Positions 15,936 to 26,088 are shown, counted from the first letter of the stretch. The stretch: 64,000 nucleotides of DNA from an uncultured Eubacteriales bacterium (GCA_900545515.1 UQZA01000003.1:62001-126000); one strand, 5' to 3'. Notes: generated by a model not told the origin, from the letters alone. A program made the numbers and translations.

Positions 15936-16125
15936 AAATTTGTACAATAATTGCAGGGGAAATTCAAAGTGGTAATATCAGAACGAACCATATCGGAGCC
16001 TCAGCCAAGGGGATGGGAGTTACGGGGAAACTGTCCCGGAATCTTCAATTGGCGTTGCCTACGCCGATTTTAAGAGGAGTCGCCGGCCACTTTCCGGCAA
16101 GATATCTGGAAAAAGGAGAATGAGT
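15936..16125 (+). other. Long structured 5' leader of unknown class
   Basis: The leader can form CGGG/CCCG (around 16032-16049), GGCG/CGCC (about 16052-16066) and GCCGG/CCGGC (about 16083-16099) hairpins before the AAAAGGAG site. I checked it by eye against c-di-GMP, c-di-AMP, SAM and cobalamin riboswitch cores and saw no match. Confidence 0.35.
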
Positions 16126-19100
16126 ATGAAAAAGATGGATGTGCAATCCCGCCTGCTTTCCCTGCTGCTGGTTTTAGCTTTGCTGTGGGGCTTCGCCGCC
16201 CCAGCAAGTGCAGCCGGCGCCGCCCATAGAGATGGGGTCAGCTTCACGCAGGTGGACAACAGCGCGGTGTCCGCTTCCCTGCTGGAGCAGGAGGCGGAAG
16301 AAAAGCAGGAACTGGGCCACGCCAGTACGGACCTGGTGCGTGTTTCCATTGTTTTGAAAAAGAAGTCCACCCTGGAAGCGGGCTTCCAGGCAGAGCACAT
16401 GGGGAGCAACCCTGCCGCCATGACCTACCGTGGAGCGCTGGTCAAGGAGCAAGCCCAGGTGCAGGAGAAGATTGAGCGCGCCACCGGCGAAAAGCTGGAC
16501 GTGGTTTGGAATTTGACCGTGGCGGCCAACCTCATCTCTGCCAATGTGGCCTATGGCCAGATTGAGGCCATTGAGAGAATCCCGGAGGTGGAGCGAGTCT
16601 TCCTGGAGACCCAGTATGAGCCCGATGTGGTGCAGACCGATTTGCCTGCCGATCCGCATATGAGTACCTCTCCCTCCATGATTGGCTCCAACGGAGCCTG
16701 GGCCGCTGGATATACCGGCGCGGGCAGCCGGATTGCCATTATAGACACCGGTACCGACACGGACCATCAGTCTTTTGACGAGGGCGCGTTCCGGTACTCC
16801 CTGTCTCAACAGGCCGAGGCAGCCGGTATGACGGAGGAAGCCTACCTGGAAAAGCTGGACCTTTTGGATGAGGCGGAGATTGCCTCTGTGCTGGGTCAGC
16901 TTCATGTGAACGCCACGGCAAAGGATTTGTACTGCAATGCCAAGCTGCCCTTTGCCTTTAATTACGTGGACAGGAGCCTGGAGGTTACCCATGACCATGA
17001 CACCCAGTCCGAGCACGGTTCCCACGTGGCAGGCATTGCCGCAGCCAACGCCTATATCCCCCGTGGAGATGGCACCTACGCCAAGGCTCTGGACGAGGTT
17101 TTGATGCAGGGCGTGGCCCCGGACGCCCAGATTATCACCATGAAGGTCTTTGGCCAAAACGGCGGCGCGTATGACTCGGACTACATGGTGGCCATTGAGG
17201 ACGCTGTCCTTCTGGGCTGTGATGCCGTGAACCTGTCCCTGGGCGCGAGCAACCCCGGCACCTCCCGCCATGCCAGCCAGGAGTATCAGAAGATCATGGA
17301 GAACCTGGAGAAGTCCGGCATTGTGGCTGCCATGTCCGCCGGCAACTCCGGCGCCTGGATGGAGAACGCCAGCAGCGGCGGCTACCTCTATGACGATGAC
17401 GTGAGCATGCAGACCAATGGCACGCCGGGCACCTATACCAACTCCCTGGCTGTGGCCTCCGTGGATAACCGGGGCATCACCGGTGAGTATGTTACAGTAG
17501 GCGGCTCCACCATCGTCTACACCCAGAGTACAACCTATGGGAACCTGCCTCTGACTACCCTGGCCGGTGAGCAGAGCTATGTATACATAGACGGCTACGG
17601 CACAGAAGCGGACTGGGCTGCTGTGGGCGAGGCGCTGAAGGGGACTGTGGCAGTGTGTTCCCGGGGCGGAATCTCCTTCTATCAGAAGGCCAACGCGGCG
17701 ATTGGGGCAGGCGCCATTGCCACTGTGGTTTACAACAACGACAAGGGCTCCATCAACATGGACCTGACTGGTTATGGCTACACCGCCCCCTGTGTTTCCA
17801 TGACCCGGGCCGATGGCGCCATGCTAAAGGAAAAGGCCACCCCTGTCACCGATAGCCAGGGCAACGTGCTGTACTATGAGGGCAAGCTGACTGTAGAAAA
17901 AGGCATTGGCTCCCAGGTGCTGCCGGGGGCGTACAACACCATGAGCGACTTCTCCTCTTGGGGTGTGCCTGGCTCTCTGGAGATGAAGCCGGAGATCACC
18001 GCCCCCGGCGGTAACATCTACTCCCTGAACGGCAGTCACCAGGCCGAAACAGGCGGCCCGCTGCTGGGAGGGTCCGATGCGTATGAGAGCATGTCCGGCA
18101 CATCTATGGCCTCTCCCCAGGTGGCCGGCATGGCGGCCCTGCTGGCCCAGTACATTGGGGAGACGGGCCTGGCGGAACAAACCGGCCTGACGTCCCGACA
18201 GTTGGCCCAGAGTCTGCTTATGTCCACAGCAGTCCCTCAACGGGAGGAGGAGAACGGCGGAGCCTATTATCCCATCCTGCGGCAGGGCGCTGGCCTTGCC
18301 AATGTGGGTGCAGCTATCTTGGCAGAGAGCTATCTCCTCATGGGCGAGGACGCTACCCGGTCCTATGCCGACGGCAAGGTGAAGGTGGAGCTGGGAGACG
18401 ATCCCGAGAGAACCGGCGCCTACCAGTTCTCCTTCTCCATCCACAACCTGACGGACCGGGCGCTCCCCTATGAGCTGTCTGCCGACTTTTTCACCCAGGC
18501 TGTGTTTACGGAAAACGGAACCGGCTATCTGGACACCCAGACTGCTGCTCTGGACGCTGCTGTGGAATTCAGCACCGGGAAGACCGTTACGGTTCCTGCT
18601 GGCGGCGAGACAAACATCCAGGTCACCGTGGTCCTGACGGATGAGCAGAAGGCGAAGCTTCAGGCGGACTATCCTGCGGGCGCATATGTGGAAGGATTTG
18701 TATACGCCAAGGGCGAAGTCACGGAGGAGGGCATGCAGGGAACGGAGCATTCCATCCCGGTGCTGGGCTTCTACGGCAACTGGACGGACCCCTCTATGTA
18801 TGACGTAGGCAGCCGCGCCGAATACGTCATGGGCGATGAGGAACGGTATCCCTACCTGTATGACAACAATGGCATCAGTGGCAACAGCTTCCTGGTTTCC
18901 TATGTCCAGGCACCGGGCTCCAGCTATTACTTCGGCGGCAACCCTGTGGTGCAGGACGAGCATTATATGCCGGAGCGCAACGCCATCAACGGTGTAAATG
19001 GGGACCAGATCAGCCACGTCAACTTTGCGGCCATTCGGAATGCGTCTGCATCCCGCCTCCAGGTAAGGAACCTGAGCAAAGGGGGAGAAGTCCTGGCAGA

Positions 19101-22100
19101 GGCCTTCCCTGGCGGCGTTTCCGGAGCCTATTACTACAGCAATTACAGCCAGTGGTTGAACACAGGCTATGGCCTCAGAGTCGGTTTCCGCCCCCAAGGC
19201 GCCAGTGAGGGGGACCAATTGGAGATTGCCCTGACTCTGGCGCCGGAATACAACGTCTCCTACGATTCGGATGGAGACGCCATTGTGGACTGGGAATCTC
19301 TGGGCGAGGGCGCTTCCTTCCGGGTCCCTGCTGTGGTGGATAACACTGCCCCGGAGGTGGAGGACATCCTGGTGAGCCTGGTCAACCATACGATGCTGAT
19401 TACGGCTCAGGATAATCAGTACGTGGCGGCTGTGGCCCTGTACAACGCAGCTGGAACGGAACTGCTGGGGCGCGCAGGTGCAAAGCAGGAAATTCAGGCC
19501 GGTGAGGAGGCCCAATATGCCCTGGATCTGACGGACGTGAAGGGAAGCAAGTTCCTGGTGCAGGTTACGGACTATGCCATGAACACCGCCACCTACAAAG
19601 TGGAGGTGCAGACAGGTGAACAGGAGGAGCTGCCTGAGATGATTGCCTTTGACCTGGACAAAGGCTGCTGGACCAGCTTTACCAGGGATTCATTCAGCTC
19701 CGACCTCACCAGCTATGCTCCCTCTGACTTGACGTTCTATGCGGCTACCATTGTGGACCATTATGTACTGGCCTCCACAGATGAGGGCGACCTGTATGTC
19801 ATGCCCGAGGACGAGTTGACCAATCTGACGCGGGTTGCCAATCTGGGCACGGTGCTGTCCGACATGGCCTATAATCCGGCAGATGGGAAGATCTACGGCG
19901 TGGCAGACGGCAGCCTCGTGACTGTAGACAGATTCACGGCTGAGGTTCAGGCGGTGGGGCAAATCCCTGTCACCACCAATACCCTGGCCTGCAGCGAGGA
20001 TGGCACCTTCTACTGCAATGAATATGGCACAGGCAAGATTTGGCAGTTTACTCTGGACAGCCTGAAAACTGAACCACCGGTGAAATACGACTTTGACGGC
20101 GATGGAACGGTGAGCACGGGGGATGTGCAAGCGCTCCTGGATTACGCCACCGGAGTCCGCACCACCGTTTCTCACCGGGAGCACGCTGATTTTGACGGAA
20201 ACGGAGAAATTACCACCCGGGACGCCTATCTGTTTGAGACCAGGCTGGATGCAGGAGACCTGACTGGGGTGAAGCTGGCGGTGGAAACTTCCCTGTCTAC
20301 CACCCAGTACCTTCAGGCCATGGAAGTCAATCCCAACAACGGCCTGCTTTGCTGGGTCAGCTATGCCACCATGACCTATGAGGGCTACACCTATGGGTTT
20401 GCGTATTATTTTGAAATTGACCCGGAAGCCGGGACCTACTCCTTATATAACAACCTGGATCACGAGATGTCCTGTTTGATCATCCCGAAACAAGCAGCTG
20501 GCAGCGACTGGACTACCCCCACGGAAGAGGTCAGCGGCATTCAGATCTCCCCCGAGACGGTGACCCTTCTCAGAGGCAGCAGCGTAACCCTGTCCGCTGC
20601 GGTACTGCCCTGGACGGTAACGGACCGAAGCGTCACCTGGAGCTCTGCCAATCCGGAGGTTGCCACGGTGGATGAAAACGGTGTGGTGACCGGTGTGACG
20701 TCGGGAACGGCGGTCATTACGGCCACCTCTGTACGGAACCCGAACGTCTCCGCGTCCTGCACCGTGACCGTGGAGTCTGTGGAGATTACCCTGAAGGGTG
20801 CGCTCCGGGATCAGGAGGGCAACTCCGTGCTCTTCAGCTGGGACATGGCTCAAAGCACCTGGACCAAGGAGAGGGCCTTGGATACCTCCCTGATTTCCGT
20901 GACCCGGGACACGAAGAATGATAAGCTGTACATCATGGACGGGGAGTCGAAAGCATGGAATATGCACCGTGTGGACCCGTCCACAGGCAAATCAGAAGCC
21001 AGCGCTGCCAACGCAGCCGGGGCTCCGTTCTGGGACCTGGCGTACAGCCAGTATTTCTCCACGGAAGAAGCACCCAAAATTACCGGCGTTTACAACAGCT
21101 ACTTCCTCACCCCCAAGGACCCCATGAATTTGGACACAGTTTCCTTCAACCTCCGGGATTACCTGGACATTGCAAGCACCAACGCTTTGGTGGCGGTGAC
21201 CAGCTTGGGCTATGAGCGCATTGAGCGGTATGGAGCGGAGTATGACGCAGAGCATTTTGTGCTCTTGGACAACGGCGGCTATATTTGGAACTGGTGGGTA
21301 TACGAGGATAGCGAAGGCTATAGAAACTTCATGCGGCTCTATGCCAGCAACCTTGCCCAGTATGAGAGCTTTGACAGCCACGAGGGTTACCGGTATTGCT
21401 CCCTCATTACGGGTGAGGACGGAAATTTGTACCTGTCTGCCTTCAATGGGGAGACGAGCACATTCTATCAGATGATTGAAGTGACTGACGCGGAGATCCC
21501 CCGTTATGACGCGACGCCCATTGGAAATGTGGGTAGTTCCACAGGTCCTGCAGCCCTTTATGCAGCGGAAGGGGGCGCCAAGGCAGAAACCAGCCACCAA
21601 ATCCGCGACCTCACGGATGCTGAGCCGGTGGAGGCGGCAGACGCCCAGATGGGAGAGCCGGCGGCTGCAAAGCCCAGCGCCCGGTTTACCATGACGAGAG
21701 TTGCCCCCACCACAGGCCGGGCGGAGGAGCCGATGTCCGGCGTTATAGTTGGCGAAGAGGAGCGGGAGGTCACGGTGGAAGTGACTGCGAAGGATGCACA
21801 GGGCAGCAGCTTGGCAGCCAATAACGGACTGACCACGGTGACCTATGACGCTTCAGCTTTGGAACTGAAGGACGTCCGGATTTCCGGTGATTACACCGCC
21901 CGGTTAACAGCTGCAGGTGCGGTGACCTTCGGTTACATTGCCGCGGCAGCTCTGGAGGCCGGAGCGCCTGTTGCTACGCTGACCTTCGCGGTAAAGGAAG
22001 GAAACACCCAAAATACGTATATTACGGTGACCCACAAGGAGGCCAATGGGGAGAAGCCCGGCTATGTGGAGCAACTGCCCGTGGAGTTTACCCACACCCA

Positions 22101-23469
22101 TACGGAGCTCCGCAACGAAAAAGTTGCCACCTGCACGGAGCCCGGCTACACCGGAGATACCTATTGCAAGGACTGCGGTCTGCTGATCCGCCAGGGAGAA
22201 CTCCTTCCTGCTCTGGGGCATGATTACGAGGCCGAGGTAACGGCGCCCACCTGCACCGAGCAAGGTTACACCACCCACACCTGCAGCCGCTGCGGCGACA
22301 GCTACGTAGACGGTTACACCGAGGCCTTGGGCCACGACTGGGATGGGGGCAGCGTCACAACCCCTGCTACCTGTGAGGAGGACGGCGTCCGAACCTTTGC
22401 CTGCAACCACTGTAGCGAGACCCGGACAGAGACGATCCCCGCCACGGGTCACACCTGGGACGAGGGTGTGGTGAAGCAAGAGGCTGGATGCACGGAAGAC
22501 GGCGTCATGCGCTATACTTGTGTGAGCTGCCATGCCACCAGAGAGGAGAACATCACCGCCACCGGCCACCAGTACACCAAGACGGTGGTAGATCCCACCT
22601 GCACCTCCTCTGGCTATGAGCAGTACCTCTGCTTCGCCTGTGGATACGAGTATCACGATCATTTCACGGCACCCCTGGGCCATGATTACGAGGCTGTGCT
22701 AACAGAACCCACCTGCACGGAGCAGGGCTATACCACCCACACCTGCAGCCGTTGTGAAGATCACTACGTGGACGGCTACGTCGAAGCCTTGGGTCATGCT
22801 TGGGGGGAATGGACCAAGGAGATTGCGGAGGATTGCTTCCATCCCGGAGTCGAAGTCCGGACCTGCGCCCACTGCCAGGCCAAGGAGAGTCAGACTGTGG
22901 AGGCCAATGGAGCTCATTGTCCGTCCAAAGATTTCCAGGATGTGGACGCCAGCCGCTGGTATCACGAGGGCGTGGACTTCGTATTGAAACACGGCATCAT
23001 GAAAGGAATGGGAGGCGGTCTATTTCAGCCCAATGGGACCTTGACCCGGGGCCAGTTGGTGACCACCCTGTACCGGATGGCCGGGGAGCCGGAGACAGAG
23101 GGCGATAGCCCCTTCACAGATGTGGATATGGAGCGGTTCTACGGCAAGGCAGTGGTTTGGGCGGCGAAAAACGGCATCGCCAAAGGCGTAAGCACCACGG
23201 TATTTGCTCCCCATGCACCGGTGACCCGGGAGCAGATGGTGACCTTCCTGTACCGGTACGCGAATCTGGCTGGTGAGGACGTGACGGGAGACTACGATCT
23301 GACGGAGTTTGGCGACCATGGAGCCATTCACAACTATGCCAAGGAACCGCTGGCCTGGGCCGTGGACAAGGGACTCGTCACCGGCATGGACGGTCTCCTG
23401 AATCCCAGAGGCAACGCAACCCGGGCGCAGATCGCGACTATCTTCCTGCGCTATAGTGAGAACGTATAA
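16126..23469 (+). CDS. SLH-anchored subtilisin-family cell-envelope protease
   Basis: A 2447-residue exported protein. A signal peptide (about 1-28) and I9-like propeptide precede an S8 peptidase with Asp207 (IIDTGTDTDH), His297 (EHGSHVAG) and Ser660 (GTSMASP); a PA-like insert splits His and Ser. Lactocepin-like Fn3 domains follow. Next come a beta-propeller-like stretch, a dockerin-like pair of calcium loops (DFDGDGTVSTGD and DFDGNGEITTRD, about 1323-1375), a Big_2 domain (1469-1551) and a cohesin-like beta domain (about 1870-1975). Seven C-x(9-12)-CxxC repeats (1988-2265) and three SLH domains (2269-2447) end the protein. It would digest proteins at the cell surface, held to wall polymer by SLH. 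ATG 16126 fits AAAAGGAG. Confidence 0.93.
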   Translation: MKKMDVQSRLLSLLLVLALLWGFAAPASAAGAAHRDGVSFTQVDNSAVSASLLEQEAEEKQELGHASTDLVRVSIVLKKKSTLEAGFQAEHMGSNPAAMTYRGALVKEQAQVQEKIERATGEKLDVVWNLTVAANLISANVAYGQIEAIERIPEVERVFLETQYEPDVVQTDLPADPHMSTSPSMIGSNGAWAAGYTGAGSRIAIIDTGTDTDHQSFDEGAFRYSLSQQAEAAGMTEEAYLEKLDLLDEAEIASVLGQLHVNATAKDLYCNAKLPFAFNYVDRSLEVTHDHDTQSEHGSHVAGIAAANAYIPRGDGTYAKALDEVLMQGVAPDAQIITMKVFGQNGGAYDSDYMVAIEDAVLLGCDAVNLSLGASNPGTSRHASQEYQKIMENLEKSGIVAAMSAGNSGAWMENASSGGYLYDDDVSMQTNGTPGTYTNSLAVASVDNRGITGEYVTVGGSTIVYTQSTTYGNLPLTTLAGEQSYVYIDGYGTEADWAAVGEALKGTVAVCSRGGISFYQKANAAIGAGAIATVVYNNDKGSINMDLTGYGYTAPCVSMTRADGAMLKEKATPVTDSQGNVLYYEGKLTVEKGIGSQVLPGAYNTMSDFSSWGVPGSLEMKPEITAPGGNIYSLNGSHQAETGGPLLGGSDAYESMSGTSMASPQVAGMAALLAQYIGETGLAEQTGLTSRQLAQSLLMSTAVPQREEENGGAYYPILRQGAGLANVGAAILAESYLLMGEDATRSYADGKVKVELGDDPERTGAYQFSFSIHNLTDRALPYELSADFFTQAVFTENGTGYLDTQTAALDAAVEFSTGKTVTVPAGGETNIQVTVVLTDEQKAKLQADYPAGAYVEGFVYAKGEVTEEGMQGTEHSIPVLGFYGNWTDPSMYDVGSRAEYVMGDEERYPYLYDNNGISGNSFLVSYVQAPGSSYYFGGNPVVQDEHYMPERNAINGVNGDQISHVNFAAIRNASASRLQVRNLSKGGEVLAEAFPGGVSGAYYYSNYSQWLNTGYGLRVGFRPQGASEGDQLEIALTLAPEYNVSYDSDGDAIVDWESLGEGASFRVPAVVDNTAPEVEDILVSLVNHTMLITAQDNQYVAAVALYNAAGTELLGRAGAKQEIQAGEEAQYALDLTDVKGSKFLVQVTDYAMNTATYKVEVQTGEQEELPEMIAFDLDKGCWTSFTRDSFSSDLTSYAPSDLTFYAATIVDHYVLASTDEGDLYVMPEDELTNLTRVANLGTVLSDMAYNPADGKIYGVADGSLVTVDRFTAEVQAVGQIPVTTNTLACSEDGTFYCNEYGTGKIWQFTLDSLKTEPPVKYDFDGDGTVSTGDVQALLDYATGVRTTVSHREHADFDGNGEITTRDAYLFETRLDAGDLTGVKLAVETSLSTTQYLQAMEVNPNNGLLCWVSYATMTYEGYTYGFAYYFEIDPEAGTYSLYNNLDHEMSCLIIPKQAAGSDWTTPTEEVSGIQISPETVTLLRGSSVTLSAAVLPWTVTDRSVTWSSANPEVATVDENGVVTGVTSGTAVITATSVRNPNVSASCTVTVESVEITLKGALRDQEGNSVLFSWDMAQSTWTKERALDTSLISVTRDTKNDKLYIMDGESKAWNMHRVDPSTGKSEASAANAAGAPFWDLAYSQYFSTEEAPKITGVYNSYFLTPKDPMNLDTVSFNLRDYLDIASTNALVAVTSLGYERIERYGAEYDAEHFVLLDNGGYIWNWWVYEDSEGYRNFMRLYASNLAQYESFDSHEGYRYCSLITGEDGNLYLSAFNGETSTFYQMIEVTDAEIPRYDATPIGNVGSSTGPAALYAAEGGAKAETSHQIRDLTDAEPVEAADAQMGEPAAAKPSARFTMTRVAPTTGRAEEPMSGVIVGEEEREVTVEVTAKDAQGSSLAANNGLTTVTYDASALELKDVRISGDYTARLTAAGAVTFGYIAAAALEAGAPVATLTFAVKEGNTQNTYITVTHKEANGEKPGYVEQLPVEFTHTHTELRNEKVATCTEPGYTGDTYCKDCGLLIRQGELLPALGHDYEAEVTAPTCTEQGYTTHTCSRCGDSYVDGYTEALGHDWDGGSVTTPATCEEDGVRTFACNHCSETRTETIPATGHTWDEGVVKQEAGCTEDGVMRYTCVSCHATREENITATGHQYTKTVVDPTCTSSGYEQYLCFACGYEYHDHFTAPLGHDYEAVLTEPTCTEQGYTTHTCSRCEDHYVDGYVEALGHAWGEWTKEIAEDCFHPGVEVRTCAHCQAKESQTVEANGAHCPSKDFQDVDASRWYHEGVDFVLKHGIMKGMGGGLFQPNGTLTRGQLVTTLYRMAGEPETEGDSPFTDVDMERFYGKAVVWAAKNGIAKGVSTTVFAPHAPVTREQMVTFLYRYANLAGEDVTGDYDLTEFGDHGAIHNYAKEPLAWAVDKGLVTGMDGLLNPRGNATRAQIATIFLRYSENV

Positions 23470-23498
23470 AACCGTAAGGGTTTCCAAAATTTGAATTT

Positions 23499-23542
23499 CC
23501 AGCAGAAGTGCCCCGGGTTGCGGACCCGGGCACTTCTGCTGG
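23499..23542 (+). terminator. Long GC-rich hairpin after the subtilase gene
   Basis: A 19-bp stem with one bulged C (23499-23518 with 23524-23542) and a 5-base loop. No U tract follows; it may act with the terminator just downstream. Confidence 0.55.
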
Positions 23543-23558
23543 AACTTGGCGGCAGATG

Positions 23559-23610
23559 GAAAAGACGCTATGCACTCGGCGAACCGTTTGCGTAGCGTCT
23601 TTTATTTTTT
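23559..23610 (+). terminator. Rho-independent terminator
   Basis: AAAGACGCTA (23561-23570) pairs with TAGCGTCTTT (23593-23602) and is followed by TATTTTTT. Confidence 0.85.
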
Positions 23611-23788
23611 GGTTATCTGGAATATTTTATTATATGGTCTTTCCTTTCCCGAGCGCGCTTATTTATTGATTTTTGCAAAACAACGCGATTTCCTTCTGTT
23701 AAGTGCCATGGGATACCTTAAGTGGGGAGAAATCACAAGTGGATACATCCGGAAGCCATTGGCGGCCTTCGATGACGTATCAAAATCT

Positions 23789-24076
23789 CTCAAAAAAGAA
23801 AGGAAGAACGGCGTAAAAGCGAGAATCACAGCATTGCTTCTGGCATAGACTCTGGTCTTCGCCATGGTCACCATCGCGTTCGCAGATGCCGAAAGCACGC
23901 CACATTTGACGGTCCATGCGGAAATCAGGGCCAGTCAGGTGGAAGCGCCCGTATACCTGGATGCTGACGGGCGGGCTGTGACGGTGCAGGTTTGCGTTTG
24001 CTCCTACCGCTGCCCAACGGGAATTCGTTTGCGTGCAACGTCCGTTTGTGCAGAGAACCACCCTCCGCTTTTATAA
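23789..24076 (+). pseudogene. Remnant of a secreted protein with a stop in its signal peptide
   Basis: One frame reads KKERKNGVKARITALLLA, then TAG (23846-23848), then TLVFAMVTIAFADAEST. Together these make a good signal peptide with an AFA-DA cleavage site, broken by a single amber codon. The mature part starts STPHLTVHAEIRASQVEAP and runs into the convergent MATE gene. No Met start or ribosome binding site is obvious, so this is probably a decaying fragment. It could also be coincidental coding-like sequence. Confidence 0.35.
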
Positions 24077-25398
24077 TAAAGAAACAGGCACAGTCCTGTA
24101 CATGCCCATGTCAGGGGATAAATCGCCGCTACGCCCAATGCGTTTGGGTAGAAGTGCAGCACAACTTTCAAAATGCAGGTCCGGACCACACACATATTGA
24201 TCACCACGATCAGCATGGCCGGAAGCGCCTTTCCAGCACCGCGAATGGCTGAGGCATATACCTCCAGAAATACGTAAATGAAGTAGAACGGGTAGGCAAC
24301 AAACGCGATTTTAGTCCCCAATGCAATGACGGCAGGTTCCTTGGAGAACAGGCCAAATGCAAAATCTGAGAAGCAGAGTGTGAGGACCGATGCAGAAATG
24401 GTGACGGTGATTCCCAGGAACAAGGAGGTTTTGACTCCCTGTTTGGCCCGGTCTACTTGATTGGCGCCAATGTTCTGGCTGGTAAATGTGGAGCATGCCT
24501 GCCCAAAGGCCATAATCGGAAGGTAGATGAAGTTTTCTACTTTAAAGTAGGCGGTAAAAGCCGCCATGCTGTCTATGCCTAGCTGATTGATATGAGCCTG
24601 AACGATGAGATTGGACAGGGTGATCACGATGGACTGTATGGCAGCGGGGATACCAACCAACAGGAACTGCCCACAAATACTGGCATTGATTTGGAGTTGC
24701 CGCAGCCTGAGCCGGTAGGGGGTTTTTATGGTGCAAAGGTGCCGAATGATCAAAAACGCGGCCAGCCCTTGGGAGCAGGCAGTGGCCAAAGCCGCGCCCT
24801 GCACGCCCCAGTCCAGGAAACAGATGAACAAGGTATTTCCTATGATGTTTGCAATGCCTCCGGCGAGCTGATACAGCGTGGGCGACTTGGTATTTCCCAG
24901 GGCCCGCAGGATGCCGGAGCCCATGTTATAGCTGACAATGGAAATCAAGCTCAGCAGATACAGACGCAGGTAAGCGGTAGCGTTTTCCAGTACATCCGCC
25001 GGGGTCTGAATCCACCGGAGAAACTCTGGCGCCATGATGAGGCCTAGTACGGTGAAAACTAGGGACAGAACACAGGTAAGACCGGCGGCACAATGAATGA
25101 TTTGATTCAACCTGCCGATGTTTCCGCTGCCCACCGCTTTTGCCGTGACAACGCCGACGCCCACGCTCAGGCCGGTAAATGCGCCCAAAATACAGGTGAC
25201 GATTAAGCTGCTGGCCCCCACAGCTGCGGAAGCTTCTGTGCCCAAGACCCGCCCGACGAACATCAGGTCCACGGTGTTGTATAATAATTGAATGAGACTT
25301 CCGGCAAATAGGGGAAGGGCAAAGGAAATCAGCTGTTTTCGAATGGGACCCTGGGTCAAATCCCGGATTTCTCCATGATTGCTTCGTTTGTCAGGCAT
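24004..25398 (-). CDS. MATE family efflux transporter
   Basis: A 464-residue, 12-helix multidrug and toxin extrusion protein of the NorM/MepA/DinF type, exchanging Na+ or H+ for organic cations. Family features include FALPLFAGSLIQLLYNTVDL (helix 1), VGASSLIVTCILGAFTGLSVG (helix 2) and the internal repeat FGQACSTFTSQNIGAN in the second half. ATG at 25398 was chosen on family alignment; no clear Shine-Dalgarno lies before it, and a TTG at 25434 would extend the protein by 12 residues. It converges on the protein remnant at 23.8 kb. Confidence 0.88.
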   Translation of the reverse strand: MPDKRSNHGEIRDLTQGPIRKQLISFALPLFAGSLIQLLYNTVDLMFVGRVLGTEASAAVGASSLIVTCILGAFTGLSVGVGVVTAKAVGSGNIGRLNQIIHCAAGLTCVLSLVFTVLGLIMAPEFLRWIQTPADVLENATAYLRLYLLSLISIVSYNMGSGILRALGNTKSPTLYQLAGGIANIIGNTLFICFLDWGVQGAALATACSQGLAAFLIIRHLCTIKTPYRLRLRQLQINASICGQFLLVGIPAAIQSIVITLSNLIVQAHINQLGIDSMAAFTAYFKVENFIYLPIMAFGQACSTFTSQNIGANQVDRAKQGVKTSLFLGITVTISASVLTLCFSDFAFGLFSKEPAVIALGTKIAFVAYPFYFIYVFLEVYASAIRGAGKALPAMLIVVINMCVVRTCILKVVLHFYPNALGVAAIYPLTWACTGLCLFLYYKSGGWFSAQTDVARKRIPVGQR

Positions 25399-25615
25399 AA
25401 GGCTGTCCACACTTTCTCGCCGCCATAAGAACAATAGGGATGGAGGCGTTATGGATGCGCTCCTCGGGGCAATGGAGCCTACAATTCATCGGCTCTCAAT
25501 TTTACCATCTGTTACAGCCCGACGCAAGCCCCATGGGGGGATATTTCAGGGCAGCAGCATGTACTTTTTCTGGGGCCAAGTTACTCACCCATCGCCGGCG
25601 CGGCAGTGCCCGGCC

Positions 25616-25764
25616 TTCCCCGGGGGGAAGGTGCCGAGCGAAGCGAGGTGGACGAGGAATGGCGATATCTGGCAGACCAGCAGGCAGGGTCGATTCAGAT
25701 GCAACATAGCTTCTTTTTAACGGGACTGCATATCTACCAACTGGATTTCGCCGTTTCTCGTCAG
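25616..25764. repeat. Dispersed intergenic repeat, copy B
   Basis: Second copy of the element at 15656-15801, same orientation, roughly 70 percent alike by eye. It ends directly before the IS256 transposase fragment, and the two may have been joined by a deletion. Confidence 0.6.
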
Positions 25765-25800
25765 CCAGCCTTTGGCTGCCAGCTGGAATTGTGGAATCAC

Positions 25801-26088
25801 TTGCCGGAGGCGTCAAAGAAAGTAGAGGCTGGCACTGAGGAAACCCTGACCTACTGTGACTTTCCATCCGAACACTGGACGAAGATCCGAACAAACAACG
25901 CCATTGAGCGTCTGAACCGAGAGATCCGGCGCAGAACCAGGGTAGTGGGCGCTTTCCCGGACGGGAATTCGGCACGAATGCTGGTGTGCGCCCGGCTGCG
26001 TCATGTTGTGGGAACCCAGTGGGGCAGCAAGAAATACATGAACATGAAGCATCTGGAGGCCATGGAGGCAGAAACCTTGGCTGTGTAA
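25801..26088 (+). pseudogene. IS256-family transposase, 3' fragment
   Basis: The last 95 residues of a mutator-type (IS256) transposase. HWTKIRTNNAIERLNREIRR and FPDGNSARMLVCARLRHV are the C-terminal signature with the catalytic Glu region, and the frame ends in KKYMNMKHLEA before TAA. About three quarters of the protein is missing, including the DDE aspartates. Upstream sequence is the dispersed repeat, not transposase. The right end of the element lies at 26230-26257. The fragment cannot be active. Confidence 0.85.

Noticed and set aside
15936..16125. c-di-GMP, c-di-AMP, SAM or cobalamin riboswitch before the subtilase
   Set aside because: Core consensus sequences of those classes could not be found by eye, so only an unclassified leader is reported.
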